A stretch of DNA of 32,409 bases from positions 1-32,409 of the forward strand of contig JAJFTK010000105.1 in the NCBI GenBank assembly GCA_021372945.1, in the 5' to 3' direction. The position numbers and the translations under genes are program-made. This document shows, piece by piece, positions 1 through 8,185 of this stretch. The notes under the pieces were generated by a model. The model searched no databases. It worked only from the letters and a program-made list of their open reading frames with translations, and was not told the DNA's origin. The first letter of the stretch is position 1, and the number at the start of each line of letters is the position of its first letter. The DNA comes from Planctomycetaceae bacterium. GTDB lineage: Bacteria > Planctomycetota > Phycisphaerae > Sedimentisphaerales > Anaerohalosphaeraceae.

Positions 1-108
1 ATCAAGAAATGTGCCTTCTGCGGCGCTGGACAACTCCTCCCGGAGTCTTTCACAGCCTTGCCGGAATCTTTTTACGGCGTCTTCAATCCATTCGCTGTCG
101 CTTTGCAT
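1..108 (-). CDS. Unidentified protein, N-terminal 36 residues only
   Basis: An open frame runs off the left edge of the window. It starts at an ATG (108-106), preceded on the minus strand by GAAAGGGA about 7 nt upstream, a good ribosome binding site. The 36 visible residues begin MQSDSEWIEDAV and are charged, helix-prone and rich in Glu and Arg, with no signal peptide. I do not recognise the family. A sigma-54-like element lies about 50 nt upstream, so a flagellar or other sigma-54-controlled role is possible, but the visible part cannot test this. Confidence 0.55.
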   Translation of the reverse strand, partial: MQSDSEWIEDAVKRFRQGCERLREELSSAAEGTFLD

Positions 109-158
109 AATATAATCCCTTTCAAAAATGAGTATTTGAAAACGGTTATATCCTATCC

Positions 159-173
159 GCAAGTCTGGCGCCA
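159..173 (-). promoter_or_regulatory. Candidate sigma-54 promoter for the left-edge gene
   Basis: The minus strand reads TGGCGCCAGACTTGC, which keeps the invariant GG and GC dinucleotides at the -24/-12 spacing and matches TGGC-N7-TTGC exactly. The predicted start site is near 147, giving a leader of about 40 nt to the ATG at 108. It is weaker than the 3330 site because the AC after TGGC is GC and the base after TTGC is G. A chance match of this strength is expected about once in a window of this size, so its position is the main support. Confidence 0.35.
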
Positions 174-220
174 CTTTATTTTGTTACACCCCTCTATGTG
201 TCCAGAATATGAGGGTGCGT

Positions 221-250
221 AAAAAAGCCCGCGGGGGTTGGACCGCGGGC
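221..250 (-). terminator. Intrinsic terminator of the aminotransferase operon
   Basis: Read on the minus strand, an 8-bp perfect GC stem (GCCCGCGG/CCGCGGGC, 243-250 with 227-234) is followed at once by six T residues (226-221). It lies 44 nt past the aminotransferase stop, where a rho-independent terminator is expected. Confidence 0.85.
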
Positions 251-293
251 CTTTGTGTCAATAATTTCACGGGCGAGATGCCCGTGCCACAGT

Positions 294-1385
294 TTATTTG
301 ATCTCTTCGGAGATCCAGCCGGTCAGTTCTTTCAGGTCGGCCATGGTCGTGTCACCCATGTGCGCGATGCGGAAGGTCACATCCTTGAGCTTGCTGTAGC
401 CGTTGCCGAAGACGGTATTGTGCTTGGCACGCAGGGCCTTGTTCACGTCGCCGACGACGATGTTGCGGGTGTTCTTGAAGGTCGACAGCGTGTTGGAGGC
501 GTACTTGAGTTCGGGCAGCAGCTCGAAGCCGGCGTCCTTGCCCCAGCCGCGGACGAAATCGGCCATCTGTTTGTGCCGCTTCCAGACGTTCTCAATACCC
601 TCGTTGACCAGCTTAGTGCACTGATAGTGCAGGGCCATGACGTGCGGTATGGACGGCGTCGTCGGCGTCTCGTTCTTGGCGGCGGATTTGGCGAATTCCT
701 GGAAGTCAAAGTAGTAGCCTCGTTCGGGCACGGACTTGCTCTTTTCGAGGGCGCGTTTGCTGACGACCGCGACTGCAAATCCCGGTGGGATGGAGAAGGC
801 CTTCTGCACGGAGGCAAAGACGACGTCCCAGCCGAGCTGGTCGAAATGCAGTGGCATACCGACCATGCCGCTGACGGAGTCGACAAAGACCAGCACTTCG
901 GGGTACTTCTTCTTCATCATCTCGCTGATCTCATAGATCGGGTTGGTCAGGCCGGTCGAGGTTTCATTATGGACCAGCGTCAGGATCGGGTACTTGCCGG
1001 TGGACATCTTCTGATCGATCAGTTCGGGCGTAATGGGCTTGCCCCATTCGACCTTGAGTTCTTCGACCTTGCGGCCGCAGGACAGGGTGACGTTGGCGAA
1101 CTTGTCGCTGAAGGCGCCGCACATGGTACACAGGACGGTTTCATCTTTTTGCACGCAATTACGAATACAGGCTTCCCACATGCCTGAAGCGGACGAGGTA
1201 CTCAGAAAAACATTCTGTTCGGTGAACAGGATTTTTTTGAGCATGTTGACAACTTCCTCGTGGAGCTGTGAATACTCTTTGAGGCGGTGGCCCAACGTGG
1301 GGCGCGCCAACTGCTGCAGCACATCCGGCACAACGTGCACGGGACCCGGAATGAACAGTTTAGGCGGGTTTCTCCAGTCAATCAT
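294..1385 (-). CDS. Class V aminotransferase (serine/alanine-glyoxylate type)
   Basis: This is a 363-residue PLP enzyme of fold type I, class V. It opens with the family signature PGPVHVVPDVL, has the small-residue phosphate loop around SASGMW (65-70), the PLP-pyridine Asp in VFVDSVSG (Asp169), and the Schiff-base lysine in ASVQKAFSIPPG (Lys195). The length is typical. Family members move amino groups between Ser, Ala or phosphoserine and 2-oxo acids. The exact substrate is not readable here, but a role in serine metabolism is the usual inference. Its ATG overlaps the stop of the upstream DUF1015 gene (ATGA), which points to translational coupling and shared transcription, and a strong terminator follows. 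It could instead be a serine-pyruvate or phosphoserine aminotransferase; class V membership is secure. Confidence 0.88.
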   Translation of the reverse strand: MIDWRNPPKLFIPGPVHVVPDVLQQLARPTLGHRLKEYSQLHEEVVNMLKKILFTEQNVFLSTSSASGMWEACIRNCVQKDETVLCTMCGAFSDKFANVTLSCGRKVEELKVEWGKPITPELIDQKMSTGKYPILTLVHNETSTGLTNPIYEISEMMKKKYPEVLVFVDSVSGMVGMPLHFDQLGWDVVFASVQKAFSIPPGFAVAVVSKRALEKSKSVPERGYYFDFQEFAKSAAKNETPTTPSIPHVMALHYQCTKLVNEGIENVWKRHKQMADFVRGWGKDAGFELLPELKYASNTLSTFKNTRNIVVGDVNKALRAKHNTVFGNGYSKLKDVTFRIAHMGDTTMADLKELTGWISEEIK

Positions 1386-2746
1386 TTGGAACTCTCCTCA
1401 TCAAAAAGGTTTTGGTGATACTGCGGTTGAATGAAAGCAATATTGAGTTTTCGGATGGTCAGACCCGAAAAGATCTTGGGATAGAAGAAGGTGGACTTTT
1501 GGGGCATTTTTTCGCCGGCGGCCGCGACGGCCTGTACCTGCTCGATGCGGGTCGGGTTGACGAAAAAGACGCCCTGGCTCTTGCCTGCATCAACTTTGGC
1601 GATGGAGGTGTCGATGGCGTTGCCGAGGTCCTTGATGTAGGCCAGGTTGCTCTGGCTGGCCAATTTCGCGTCGCCGATGCCGAGATGCTTTTCGAGGATG
1701 AGCTTGTGCAGGACATTGACGTCAAGAGACTGACTGGCCGGCGACATCTGCGGACACATACGGACCATCGCCTGGCGGTCCTTGAGAATGATCGTATAAA
1801 AGGCATTGCCGCCGGCGTAAAAGCCGAAAGCATTGTCTTTTTCGGCCTGCTTCATAAGATCGAACATCGCCTTGCGGGCCTGAGACTTCTTGGCAGGGCC
1901 GTCAAAATCAAAGCGCACAATATTGAATTCAGACAGCAGTTTGCTGAACAATGCGCGGACATCAAAATCGTGCATATTGACCAGCAGCCGATGCGTGGGC
2001 TGGATGACAAGGCCTTCATTGCGCATGTTGATGAAGGTCATCATTTGCCAGCCGGCTTCCTCATTCCTGGTTTCGCGCCAGTAATTCAGGGCTGTTTCGT
2101 AGCGGTGATGGCCATCGGCGATGATCGTCTGCTTATCGGTCATCATGCGGACAAAGGCGTCAATGTCTTTCGGATCATTTAGTGAAAAGAGCCGATGGCG
2201 AACGCCTTCTTCATCGATCGCATCGACCAGCGCCTCCTGCCGCATCGCGATTTCGATCAGCGTGCGGTCGATGTTGACGGGATCGTCATAGAGCATGAAT
2301 ACCTGGCCAAGCTGACAAGCTGTCGCGCGGGTCAGGTTGAGCCGGTCGGCCTTTGGCCCTTCGAGGGTTTTTTCGTGCGGCTGCACGCCCTGGCCGAATT
2401 CAACCAGTTTGCCGGCAGCGATGATGCCGCTGCGCTGAAGCACCTTGCCGGCGATATTGAAATCCTGAACGTACGCGTAGAGCGCCGGTCTTTGGTCTTC
2501 GACCAGTGCGCGGTCGGCGGCGGCTTTTTCAAGGAAATCGCGCGCGCGGGTATAAACGTTTTCATTTGCGTCATCGGTTGAATTCCTGATCGCACGGTCG
2601 GCACGAACGATATTGTATGGGCTCTTTTCATACAATCGCTTCTGAAGGTCGGCGTCGATGACATCATACGGGGGAGCGATGCAGTCTGCCGGGTTACCTG
2701 CAACATCCCTGTTGTAACGCAATGCCTTAAACGGTTTGATCTCCAT
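1382..2746 (-). CDS. DUF1015 family protein
   Basis: The 454-residue product starts MEIKPFKALRYN and continues APPYDVID, the usual opening of DUF1015 proteins. The family motif with His in IIADGHHRYETA is present near residues 205-216. A frame nine codons longer exists, but the family begins at this Met, so I chose 2746. Upstream Shine-Dalgarno pairing is weak. DUF1015 proteins are soluble, about 400-450 residues, of unestablished biochemical function, and are often found beside serine-biosynthesis genes. Here the 3' end overlaps the aminotransferase start by 4 nt, so the two are probably one operon. Family assignment is strong; function is unknown. Confidence 0.88.
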   Translation of the reverse strand: MEIKPFKALRYNRDVAGNPADCIAPPYDVIDADLQKRLYEKSPYNIVRADRAIRNSTDDANENVYTRARDFLEKAAADRALVEDQRPALYAYVQDFNIAGKVLQRSGIIAAGKLVEFGQGVQPHEKTLEGPKADRLNLTRATACQLGQVFMLYDDPVNIDRTLIEIAMRQEALVDAIDEEGVRHRLFSLNDPKDIDAFVRMMTDKQTIIADGHHRYETALNYWRETRNEEAGWQMMTFINMRNEGLVIQPTHRLLVNMHDFDVRALFSKLLSEFNIVRFDFDGPAKKSQARKAMFDLMKQAEKDNAFGFYAGGNAFYTIILKDRQAMVRMCPQMSPASQSLDVNVLHKLILEKHLGIGDAKLASQSNLAYIKDLGNAIDTSIAKVDAGKSQGVFFVNPTRIEQVQAVAAAGEKMPQKSTFFYPKIFSGLTIRKLNIAFIQPQYHQNLFDEESSK

Positions 2747-2793
2747 AATTGACCCGAAAGCGCAAAAAACCAATCAATATTGTTCTTTGTTTC

Positions 2794-2822
2794 ACAATAA
2801 ACAGGACCGTGGGTACAAACAA
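2794..2822 (-). promoter_or_regulatory. Candidate sigma-70 promoter for the DUF1015 operon
   Basis: The minus strand carries TTGTTT (2822-2817), a 17-bp spacer and TATTGT (2799-2794). Each box matches four of six consensus bases and the spacing is ideal. The predicted start site leaves a leader of about 40 nt before the ATG at 2746. Confidence 0.4.
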
Positions 2823-2947
2823 AAAAATTACTATATCACCGAAAAACGTTTAATCAATTGAAATGTACAACAATTTCTTATAAGTTGCAGACGGCAGAAA
2901 CCGGTGGCAAGCGACAGCGAATGGCGAAAAGAACTGAGGCGTACAGG

Positions 2948-3214
2948 ATGACAAAACGGGAATACACGAATTATCAAAAGAAGGTGATCAGCAGCTATTA
3001 TCATCACCTTGATACGATTGCGCTGGGCCGGTTACAGGAACTGGTTTCGGAACTCTACCTTGCCGACACGGACAAGAAACGCGATAAACTCTGGGAGCGT
3101 GTCGGCCAGGCTATTGACAAGTTGGCGATTCCGGCGTCTCTAAAAGAGCATATCCTTGCCCGCCGGGATGTAAAGGTCCTGGCGGCCAACCTTGAACAAT
3201 GGCTCAAGAAATAA
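2948..3214 (+). CDS. Small conserved-looking hypothetical protein
   Basis: I chose the ATG at 2948 (MTKREYTNYQKK; 88 residues) because GAGG lies 8 nt upstream. Other in-frame ATGs at 2921 and 2858 lack a suitably placed site. The product is basic, mostly helical and soluble, with the segment LYLADTDKKRDKLWERV in its middle and no cysteine clusters, signal peptide or membrane segment. I do not recognise the family. The start codon is embedded in GTACAGGATGA, which resembles the CAGGATG repeats bound by CsrA; csrA lies 13 kb away, so post-transcriptional control is possible but unproven. It stands alone between the DUF1015 operon and the flagellar promoter. Confidence 0.7.
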   Translation: MTKREYTNYQKKVISSYYHHLDTIALGRLQELVSELYLADTDKKRDKLWERVGQAIDKLAIPASLKEHILARRDVKVLAANLEQWLKK

Positions 3215-3261
3215 GAACACAAGAACACAAGCTTCAGACGTGTAAAATTCTTACATTTCGA

Positions 3262-3287
3262 TTGGCCGGCATACGCCGACTTGGCCG
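3262..3287 (+). promoter_or_regulatory. Candidate activator-binding (enhancer) site upstream of the sigma-54 promoter
   Basis: TTGGCCG occurs at 3262-3268 and again at 3281-3287, 19 bp apart (about two helical turns), around a GGC-ATAC-GCC dyad. It lies roughly 70-95 bp upstream of the predicted start site of the sigma-54 promoter at 3330, a usual place for NtrC-family enhancers. A looser dyad, TGTAA-N5-TTACA, sits at 3241-3255. No known binding consensus is matched, so this is inference from symmetry and position. Confidence 0.3.
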
Positions 3288-3329
3288 TGAAAATGGCGTT
3301 TTTAGTTAAGAAAAGGAGGTATTTCCGGC

Positions 3330-3345
3330 TGGCACACAACTTGCA
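3330..3345 (+). promoter_or_regulatory. Sigma-54 (RpoN) promoter of the flagellar operon
   Basis: The sequence TGGCACACAACTTGCA matches the -24/-12 consensus TGGCAC-N5-TTGCW at every informative position except one, with exact spacing. The predicted start site is near 3357, about 55 nt before the first gene. The operon it heads encodes a sigma-54 activator with an intact GAFTGA loop, which strengthens the call. Confidence 0.85.
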
Positions 3346-3412
3346 CCTATGATCGGTGTCCAGATAGTGCGCCTTTGGGGGCACTGCGGCACGAGCAATT
3401 TAAAGGTACAAG

Positions 3413-5884
3413 ATGGTGCAGAACAGTCAAGACGTTCCGAAGGGAAGCGAACAGCCGCCGCAGTCGCGAGCGGAGGCGAATGAAGATATTCGTCTGAACG
3501 TCAGCATCAAGGACCTTTTCGGAGGCGATCTGTCGGCCGTTGGCGGGCCAGACGTTTCGGTGCGTTCGGCTAAAGCCGTTCGGTTAGGCAATGGACTGCG
3601 ATTGACGTGTGCGGTCTTGGCGTTAAACCTGCTGATCGCAGGCGGGTTTATTAGCTGGTTCGTGCTATTTCATCATCCATCAACGGCCACGGCTGCATCG
3701 GCTGCCGTCGAGGAAACGGCAGCGGTGCCCGAACTGCAGGCGGCTGAATCTCAATCGACAGCCGCGGTGAAGACACCGCCGGCGATTGTTGGTCCAAACC
3801 GTACCGGGAAGTTAAATCTCAGCCGCCACGCAGCGGAGGCGCTTGCCGGCTCGATCTCACTGGAAAGCGCACGGCAATTTGCTCAAAACAACGATTTCTA
3901 TACGGCGGCCTATATCTATGAACAATTGCAGCTTAAAGTAACCGGCGTTGAACTGAAGAACCAGTTGCTCCGCGATTGGCTGAGTCTGCAAATGGCTGTG
4001 TGTCTTCAGAGAACCAATCAGGAAGCTCTCACCAGTGCATGCTTTACTGATGCGCTCAGCAGCAAGTCCATGGTTGTTCGAGCCATGACGAATTATTCAT
4101 TGTCGCTTACCCAGATCAACCAGGGGCAGTTTCTTGAGGCTCGAAGCCGCGCGTTGCAGGCCATGTCGCTGCTGAAGGTCTTTGCCAAGAGCATGCCGGC
4201 GACGATGGAAGCGGATTGCTACTTCATTGCGGCCGAGGCGCTGACGCGCTATTTGCTGCTGATGACCAATCGGGATGCGCAGCTGCCCGCCGCCGCCTGG
4301 TCCGATTCCATGAAGCTGTATGAACTGCCGATCCTGAACCAGGAACAATTGTGCTCGCTGCTGATGTCGGGTGCGGATCGGGTAGAAGACGCGGTGATCG
4401 TGCCGAAGATCGATTTTCACGCGGAACATGCGGTTGGGTCCCAGTGGTCGGTGACCGCCATTGACACGCCGCTGGAGCAATTGCTCTGGCAGTACGGCTC
4501 GGCTTCAGGATTGAAATTCGCGTGGGATAACGAACCGGCTGACGTGCGGCTCAAGCGCGCGACCCTCTGTATGCCGTTTTCCGATCGGCGCCAGATCGCG
4601 GAAGTCATCACGGGCAGCGCGGGGCTGATCTGGCATTACGACGGCGATGGAGGGACCATTTATGACCCCTCGCACTACAAACAATTCGACAAAATCAAAA
4701 AAGTGCTGACGCAGGAGGCGATCTCCGCGTGGCAGCGGTTCCTGCTTTATTATCGAACCGATGAGCGGACGCCAAGCGCTCACTATTGCCTCGGCCGCCT
4801 GTTTGCCGTGATGGAAGAGCCGGCGACGGCCCTGGGCGAATACAAATTGGTCGCCAGTCAATCGTATGGCCATGAACTGGCTCCGTACGCGCTGCTGGAG
4901 GGGAGCAGGATCAAGACGGGAATGCTGGATTACCAGGGCGCCCGGGAAGATCTGAATGAATTGTTGATCCAGTATCCCAACTGCAAGGTGGTCGATACAG
5001 CGATCCTGTTCCTGGCCGAGGCAACGATGAAAAGCAGTCTCTACGCGGAAGCGGCGGACCTGTTTAACCGGGCCTGGCAAATGAATATCGGAGCGCAGGA
5101 GCGATGCAGCGCGGTGTACGGATTGGGGCGCTGTGCCTACGAGATGAAAAAATACGATGAAGCGGCGAATTGGCTGACCAAGGCCCTGCAAATGACCGCG
5201 GATGAAAACGATTTGCGAGTTGGGCCCGCCTGTTTTCTGCTTGGGCATTCTTATATCGAGCTGCACCAGTACGCCAAAGCCAGCAGCGCGTTGAAAAGGG
5301 CCCTGGGCAAGGCGCTCGATAATCGCGAGTACGTGCAGATCATCGTGGACCTGGTTGAATCCGAGCGCCGGCAGGAGAATTACCTGCAGGCCCTGACGAT
5401 CCTGGAGGACATCCCGGAACAGCGTTTAAACCAGGAGGACGCCTGCGAAATATTGAGCCTGAAGGCCCGGATCTATCGGGATATTGATCTGCCGGACTCG
5501 GCCATCAGCCTTCTTCGCAGGAGGATCGAATTCATCACGGAAGCTCCTCTTCGGGCCAAGGTGTCGGTGGAACTTGCGCAGTGTTACCTGAGTAATGGGG
5601 AACTGGAGATTGCCGCTAAACAGCTTGGCGAAGCGTTCTACGAACTGCCGGAGGGGCTGCCGCGCCAGCAGTGCGGCTATCTGTTGGCTCAAACCAATTT
5701 CAAGCTGGGACAACTGCCGCAGGCCCAGTCGCATTGTCTTGGGACGCTTGGCAGCGGCATAGAAGATAGCACGCTGCGCGCTGACCTTTTCGGGCTGCTG
5801 GGTGAGATCTACAATTCGCAGAAGATGTACGAAAAGGCGGCGCTGGCGTACGCGGGAGTGCTCCAAGAGAAAGGCGCGCAATGA
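3413..5884 (+). CDS. Membrane-anchored TPR-repeat protein heading the flagellar operon
   Basis: The 823-residue product has a cytoplasmic N-terminal tail of about 60 residues, one membrane segment (about 62-86), an Ala/Thr-rich linker and a long C-terminal region of degenerate tetratricopeptide repeats. The repeats are clearest from about residue 440 onward (ALGEYKLVASQ, AADLFNRAWQ, AANWLTKALQ, AALAYAGVL). Between roughly 340 and 430 lies a non-TPR segment resembling the small STN-like domain of secretin-type proteins (TPLEQLLWQYGSASGLKFAW); that reading is tentative. The topology puts the repeats in the periplasm. The ATG has AAAGG about 7 nt upstream. It is the first gene after the sigma-54 promoter and overlaps the next gene by 4 nt. 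A scaffold or assembly role for flagellar parts is inferred from context only. Confidence 0.85.
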   Translation: MVQNSQDVPKGSEQPPQSRAEANEDIRLNVSIKDLFGGDLSAVGGPDVSVRSAKAVRLGNGLRLTCAVLALNLLIAGGFISWFVLFHHPSTATAASAAVEETAAVPELQAAESQSTAAVKTPPAIVGPNRTGKLNLSRHAAEALAGSISLESARQFAQNNDFYTAAYIYEQLQLKVTGVELKNQLLRDWLSLQMAVCLQRTNQEALTSACFTDALSSKSMVVRAMTNYSLSLTQINQGQFLEARSRALQAMSLLKVFAKSMPATMEADCYFIAAEALTRYLLLMTNRDAQLPAAAWSDSMKLYELPILNQEQLCSLLMSGADRVEDAVIVPKIDFHAEHAVGSQWSVTAIDTPLEQLLWQYGSASGLKFAWDNEPADVRLKRATLCMPFSDRRQIAEVITGSAGLIWHYDGDGGTIYDPSHYKQFDKIKKVLTQEAISAWQRFLLYYRTDERTPSAHYCLGRLFAVMEEPATALGEYKLVASQSYGHELAPYALLEGSRIKTGMLDYQGAREDLNELLIQYPNCKVVDTAILFLAEATMKSSLYAEAADLFNRAWQMNIGAQERCSAVYGLGRCAYEMKKYDEAANWLTKALQMTADENDLRVGPACFLLGHSYIELHQYAKASSALKRALGKALDNREYVQIIVDLVESERRQENYLQALTILEDIPEQRLNQEDACEILSLKARIYRDIDLPDSAISLLRRRIEFITEAPLRAKVSVELAQCYLSNGELEIAAKQLGEAFYELPEGLPRQQCGYLLAQTNFKLGQLPQAQSHCLGTLGSGIEDSTLRADLFGLLGEIYNSQKMYEKAALAYAGVLQEKGAQ

Positions 5885-6792
5885 ATTCGTCGGCTTTTAT
5901 AGTATCGATATTCTTAGCGTCGGGCAGCGCGTTTGGGCAGACGGCGGAGGGCGGCGATGAACTGCTTTCCATGCTGGATGTGTCGGCCGCAGCCGTTGCG
6001 GACGTCAACACTGGGGCCCCGGCGGACCTGAATAAAAACGCAATATTGGCCGACCGGGCCGAGCCGAACAGGGCAGGGGCAAGCAGTCCCGTCTTTGGGC
6101 CGAATGCCCCGGCGCCGCTGGGCCGGGCATCATTGGCGATCCAGCCGACTTCAGAGGAACAGTCGAGGCGGCTGCGACAGCAGTTCTTAATGAGCCAGAT
6201 CGAACCTGTCGAGACACTCTCGTATGAAGAGCAGGAGAAGAACCTCAGCCAGCTCATCGCTCAACTTAGAGCGCTTGAGCCGCCCAGGCAAAACACCGTT
6301 GCTGTTGAAGCGCAGGCCCCCGCGAAGGCCACGCCGTCAAACGCCGCTTCGGTCGCGCCGCAACCGGTCGCTGAACCGAATGTGATTGAAGCGGCCAAGG
6401 ATGAAACGGCTGCTTTACCGGATCCGAATAGCGGCACCAGCCCGCTGCTGATGAGCCTGCAAAAGGCGGATCGCGTGGTCAACCCGCTTCTGCTTGCCGA
6501 TGCGCTGTTTCGCCAAGGGCTGTACCCGCAGGCTTACGATTACTATAAGACCGCCATGAGCGAACAACCCGAACAGGCGGACAATGTGCAATGGGCGCTG
6601 TTTCAGATGGCGAATTGCTGCCGGTACGCAGACCCGGCAAAGGCCAAGGAGCACTATAACGCATTGATCTCTCGGTTCCCGAATTGTCTTTGGAATGCCA
6701 GCGCTACGTCGCGGCTTGCGACGATCGAATGGACGATGAATGAATCCCTGAAATCATATATACCGGGCGGGCCGAATGCAGAGAGCAAGTGA
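5881..6792 (+). CDS. Secreted TPR-like protein in the flagellar operon
   Basis: The 303-residue product starts with a probable signal peptide (MNSSAFIVSIFLASGSAFGQ, cleavage near residue 19). A long low-complexity region rich in Ala, Pro and Glu follows, then a C-terminal pair of TPR-like helices (LLADALFRQGLYPQAYDYYK and YADPAKAKEHYNALISRFP). The ATG overlaps the stop of the preceding TPR gene as ATGA, indicating coupled translation. Location is probably periplasmic. The shape recalls tol-pal-system YbgF-type or outer-membrane assembly TPR proteins, but no specific family is recognised. Pairing with the upstream membrane TPR protein suggests the two act together. Confidence 0.8.
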   Translation: MNSSAFIVSIFLASGSAFGQTAEGGDELLSMLDVSAAAVADVNTGAPADLNKNAILADRAEPNRAGASSPVFGPNAPAPLGRASLAIQPTSEEQSRRLRQQFLMSQIEPVETLSYEEQEKNLSQLIAQLRALEPPRQNTVAVEAQAPAKATPSNAASVAPQPVAEPNVIEAAKDETAALPDPNSGTSPLLMSLQKADRVVNPLLLADALFRQGLYPQAYDYYKTAMSEQPEQADNVQWALFQMANCCRYADPAKAKEHYNALISRFPNCLWNASATSRLATIEWTMNESLKSYIPGGPNAESK

Positions 6793-8179
6793 ACATTTCT
6801 ACCATGTTCTGATCGCTCAGGCGGACAGCCGCCGGGCCGGCGTCATTTTAAAAGTGCTCGCCGAACGCAACCTGCGCGGCACCGTGGTTACCAGTTATTC
6901 AACGCTGCGTTCAATGTTCCAACTGCACCCGTGGAAGCTGGTCTTTTTGGATTGCGGCTTTTGCTGCCCCCAAGGCACGGGTGACGGCTTTGCGGTCGTT
7001 GAAACATTGCACGCGGACCGGCCGGAACTGCCGATCATCATGCTGAGCTCGGATGACTCGGCTGCCAAGGCGCTCAAGGCGATCCGCGGCGGCTGTGTTG
7101 ATTTTATCGCCCGAACAATCGACTCCCAGGTGCTCAACCGGCTGATCGATCAGTATATTCCAAACCATCCGATCGAGATCGCCGCCGGGCCGCATACCGA
7201 TTCGCATTTGAGCGGCCCGATCGTGGGGCGAAGCAGAGAACTTCAACAGTTGATCCGGATGGCGGCTGCGGTGGCGCCCACATCGGCGCCGGTGATGATC
7301 TGTGGTCCAAGCGGCAGCGGTAAGGAATTGGCCGCGCAGCTTATTCACAGCCGCAGCAAACGGGCACAGGGCCCGTTCGTACGCGTCAACTGTGCGGCCT
7401 TGAGCGAATCGCTGCTGGAAAGCGAACTGTTCGGACACGAAAAAGGGGCGTTCACCGGGGCGCTGATGCAGCACCAGGGCCGGCTGGAGCGGGCCCATGG
7501 GGGAACGCTGATGCTGGATGAGATCACGGAGACCCCGCCGGCCTTTCAGGCGAAACTCCTTCGGGCGATTGAGCAAATGTATTTTGAGCGGGTGGGCGGC
7601 AGCCGGCAGATCCAGGTGAATGTACGGGTGATCAGCACGACCAACAAGGACATCGTAAAACTTGTTCAGCAGGGCGGGTTTCGGGCGGACCTGTATTATC
7701 GGCTGGCCTCGGTGCGGCTTCATGTGCCGGCCCTGGCCGAGCGCATGGAGGACCTTGGCGATCTGACATGGTGGTTCATTAACGAGTACGCCCACGAGGC
7801 GGGCCGAAGCATCACGGGCATCAGCCGCCAAACGCTTGAAATCTTCCAGGCGTATAGCTGGCCCGGCAATATCCGGCAGTTGCGAAATATCATCCGGACC
7901 ATCCTGATCCTCACGACCGGGCCGGTATTATCGATTACGGAATTGCCCTGGCTGCTGGATGAGATGCGGGCGCTCACCATGCCAAAAGAGGAGGCCGGCG
8001 GCGCGGGAGAAATCCCGTTGGCCGAACTGGAGCGCAGGGCCATCCTGGCCGCGCTGGACCGCTGGGAAGGAAACCAGACGCGGGCGGCGCAGGTACTGGG
8101 CATCAGCGACCGTACGCTGCGCGAAAAGGTTAAAAAATACAGAAAGCTTGAATGTATTGGTGCAGGAACGTTGGAGTAA
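6776..8179 (+). CDS. Sigma-54-dependent flagellar regulator, NtrC/FlbD-like
   Basis: The 467-residue product has three domains. Residues 8-130 are a receiver-like domain with Asp59 at the phosphorylation position (LVFLDCG), but the first acidic pair is Gln15-Ala16 with only Asp17 left, and the usual lysine is Arg113. Residues about 147-390 are the AAA+ sigma-54 interaction domain, with Walker A GPSGSGKE (177-184), the RpoN-contact loop GAFTGA (224-229), Walker B LMLDEI (245-250) and arginine-finger region FRADLYYRL. Residues about 425-462 are a Fis-type helix-turn-helix (NQTRAAQVLGISDRTLREKV). The RTLREKVKKY ending recalls FlbD and FlrC. It overlaps the preceding gene by 17 nt and lies inside an operon with a sigma-54 promoter, so positive autoregulation is likely. 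Confidence 0.92.
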   Translation: MQRASEHFYHVLIAQADSRRAGVILKVLAERNLRGTVVTSYSTLRSMFQLHPWKLVFLDCGFCCPQGTGDGFAVVETLHADRPELPIIMLSSDDSAAKALKAIRGGCVDFIARTIDSQVLNRLIDQYIPNHPIEIAAGPHTDSHLSGPIVGRSRELQQLIRMAAAVAPTSAPVMICGPSGSGKELAAQLIHSRSKRAQGPFVRVNCAALSESLLESELFGHEKGAFTGALMQHQGRLERAHGGTLMLDEITETPPAFQAKLLRAIEQMYFERVGGSRQIQVNVRVISTTNKDIVKLVQQGGFRADLYYRLASVRLHVPALAERMEDLGDLTWWFINEYAHEAGRSITGISRQTLEIFQAYSWPGNIRQLRNIIRTILILTTGPVLSITELPWLLDEMRALTMPKEEAGGAGEIPLAELERRAILAALDRWEGNQTRAAQVLGISDRTLREKVKKYRKLECIGAGTLE

Positions 8180-8185
8180 ACGGCC

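Noticed and set aside
255..1187. 310-residue plus-strand ORF opposite the aminotransferase
   Set aside because: It is a high-G+C shadow; the minus strand has full class V motifs and the terminator.
2858..2947. Longer N-terminus for the small gene ending at 3214
   Set aside because: Only the ATG at 2948 has a well-placed GAGG, and the longer form would start upstream of a possible TATAAG box at 2879.
4505..5266. 253-residue minus-strand ORF inside the TPR gene
   Set aside because: It is a shadow frame in G+C-rich coding DNA with no motif; the TPR repeats are on the plus strand.
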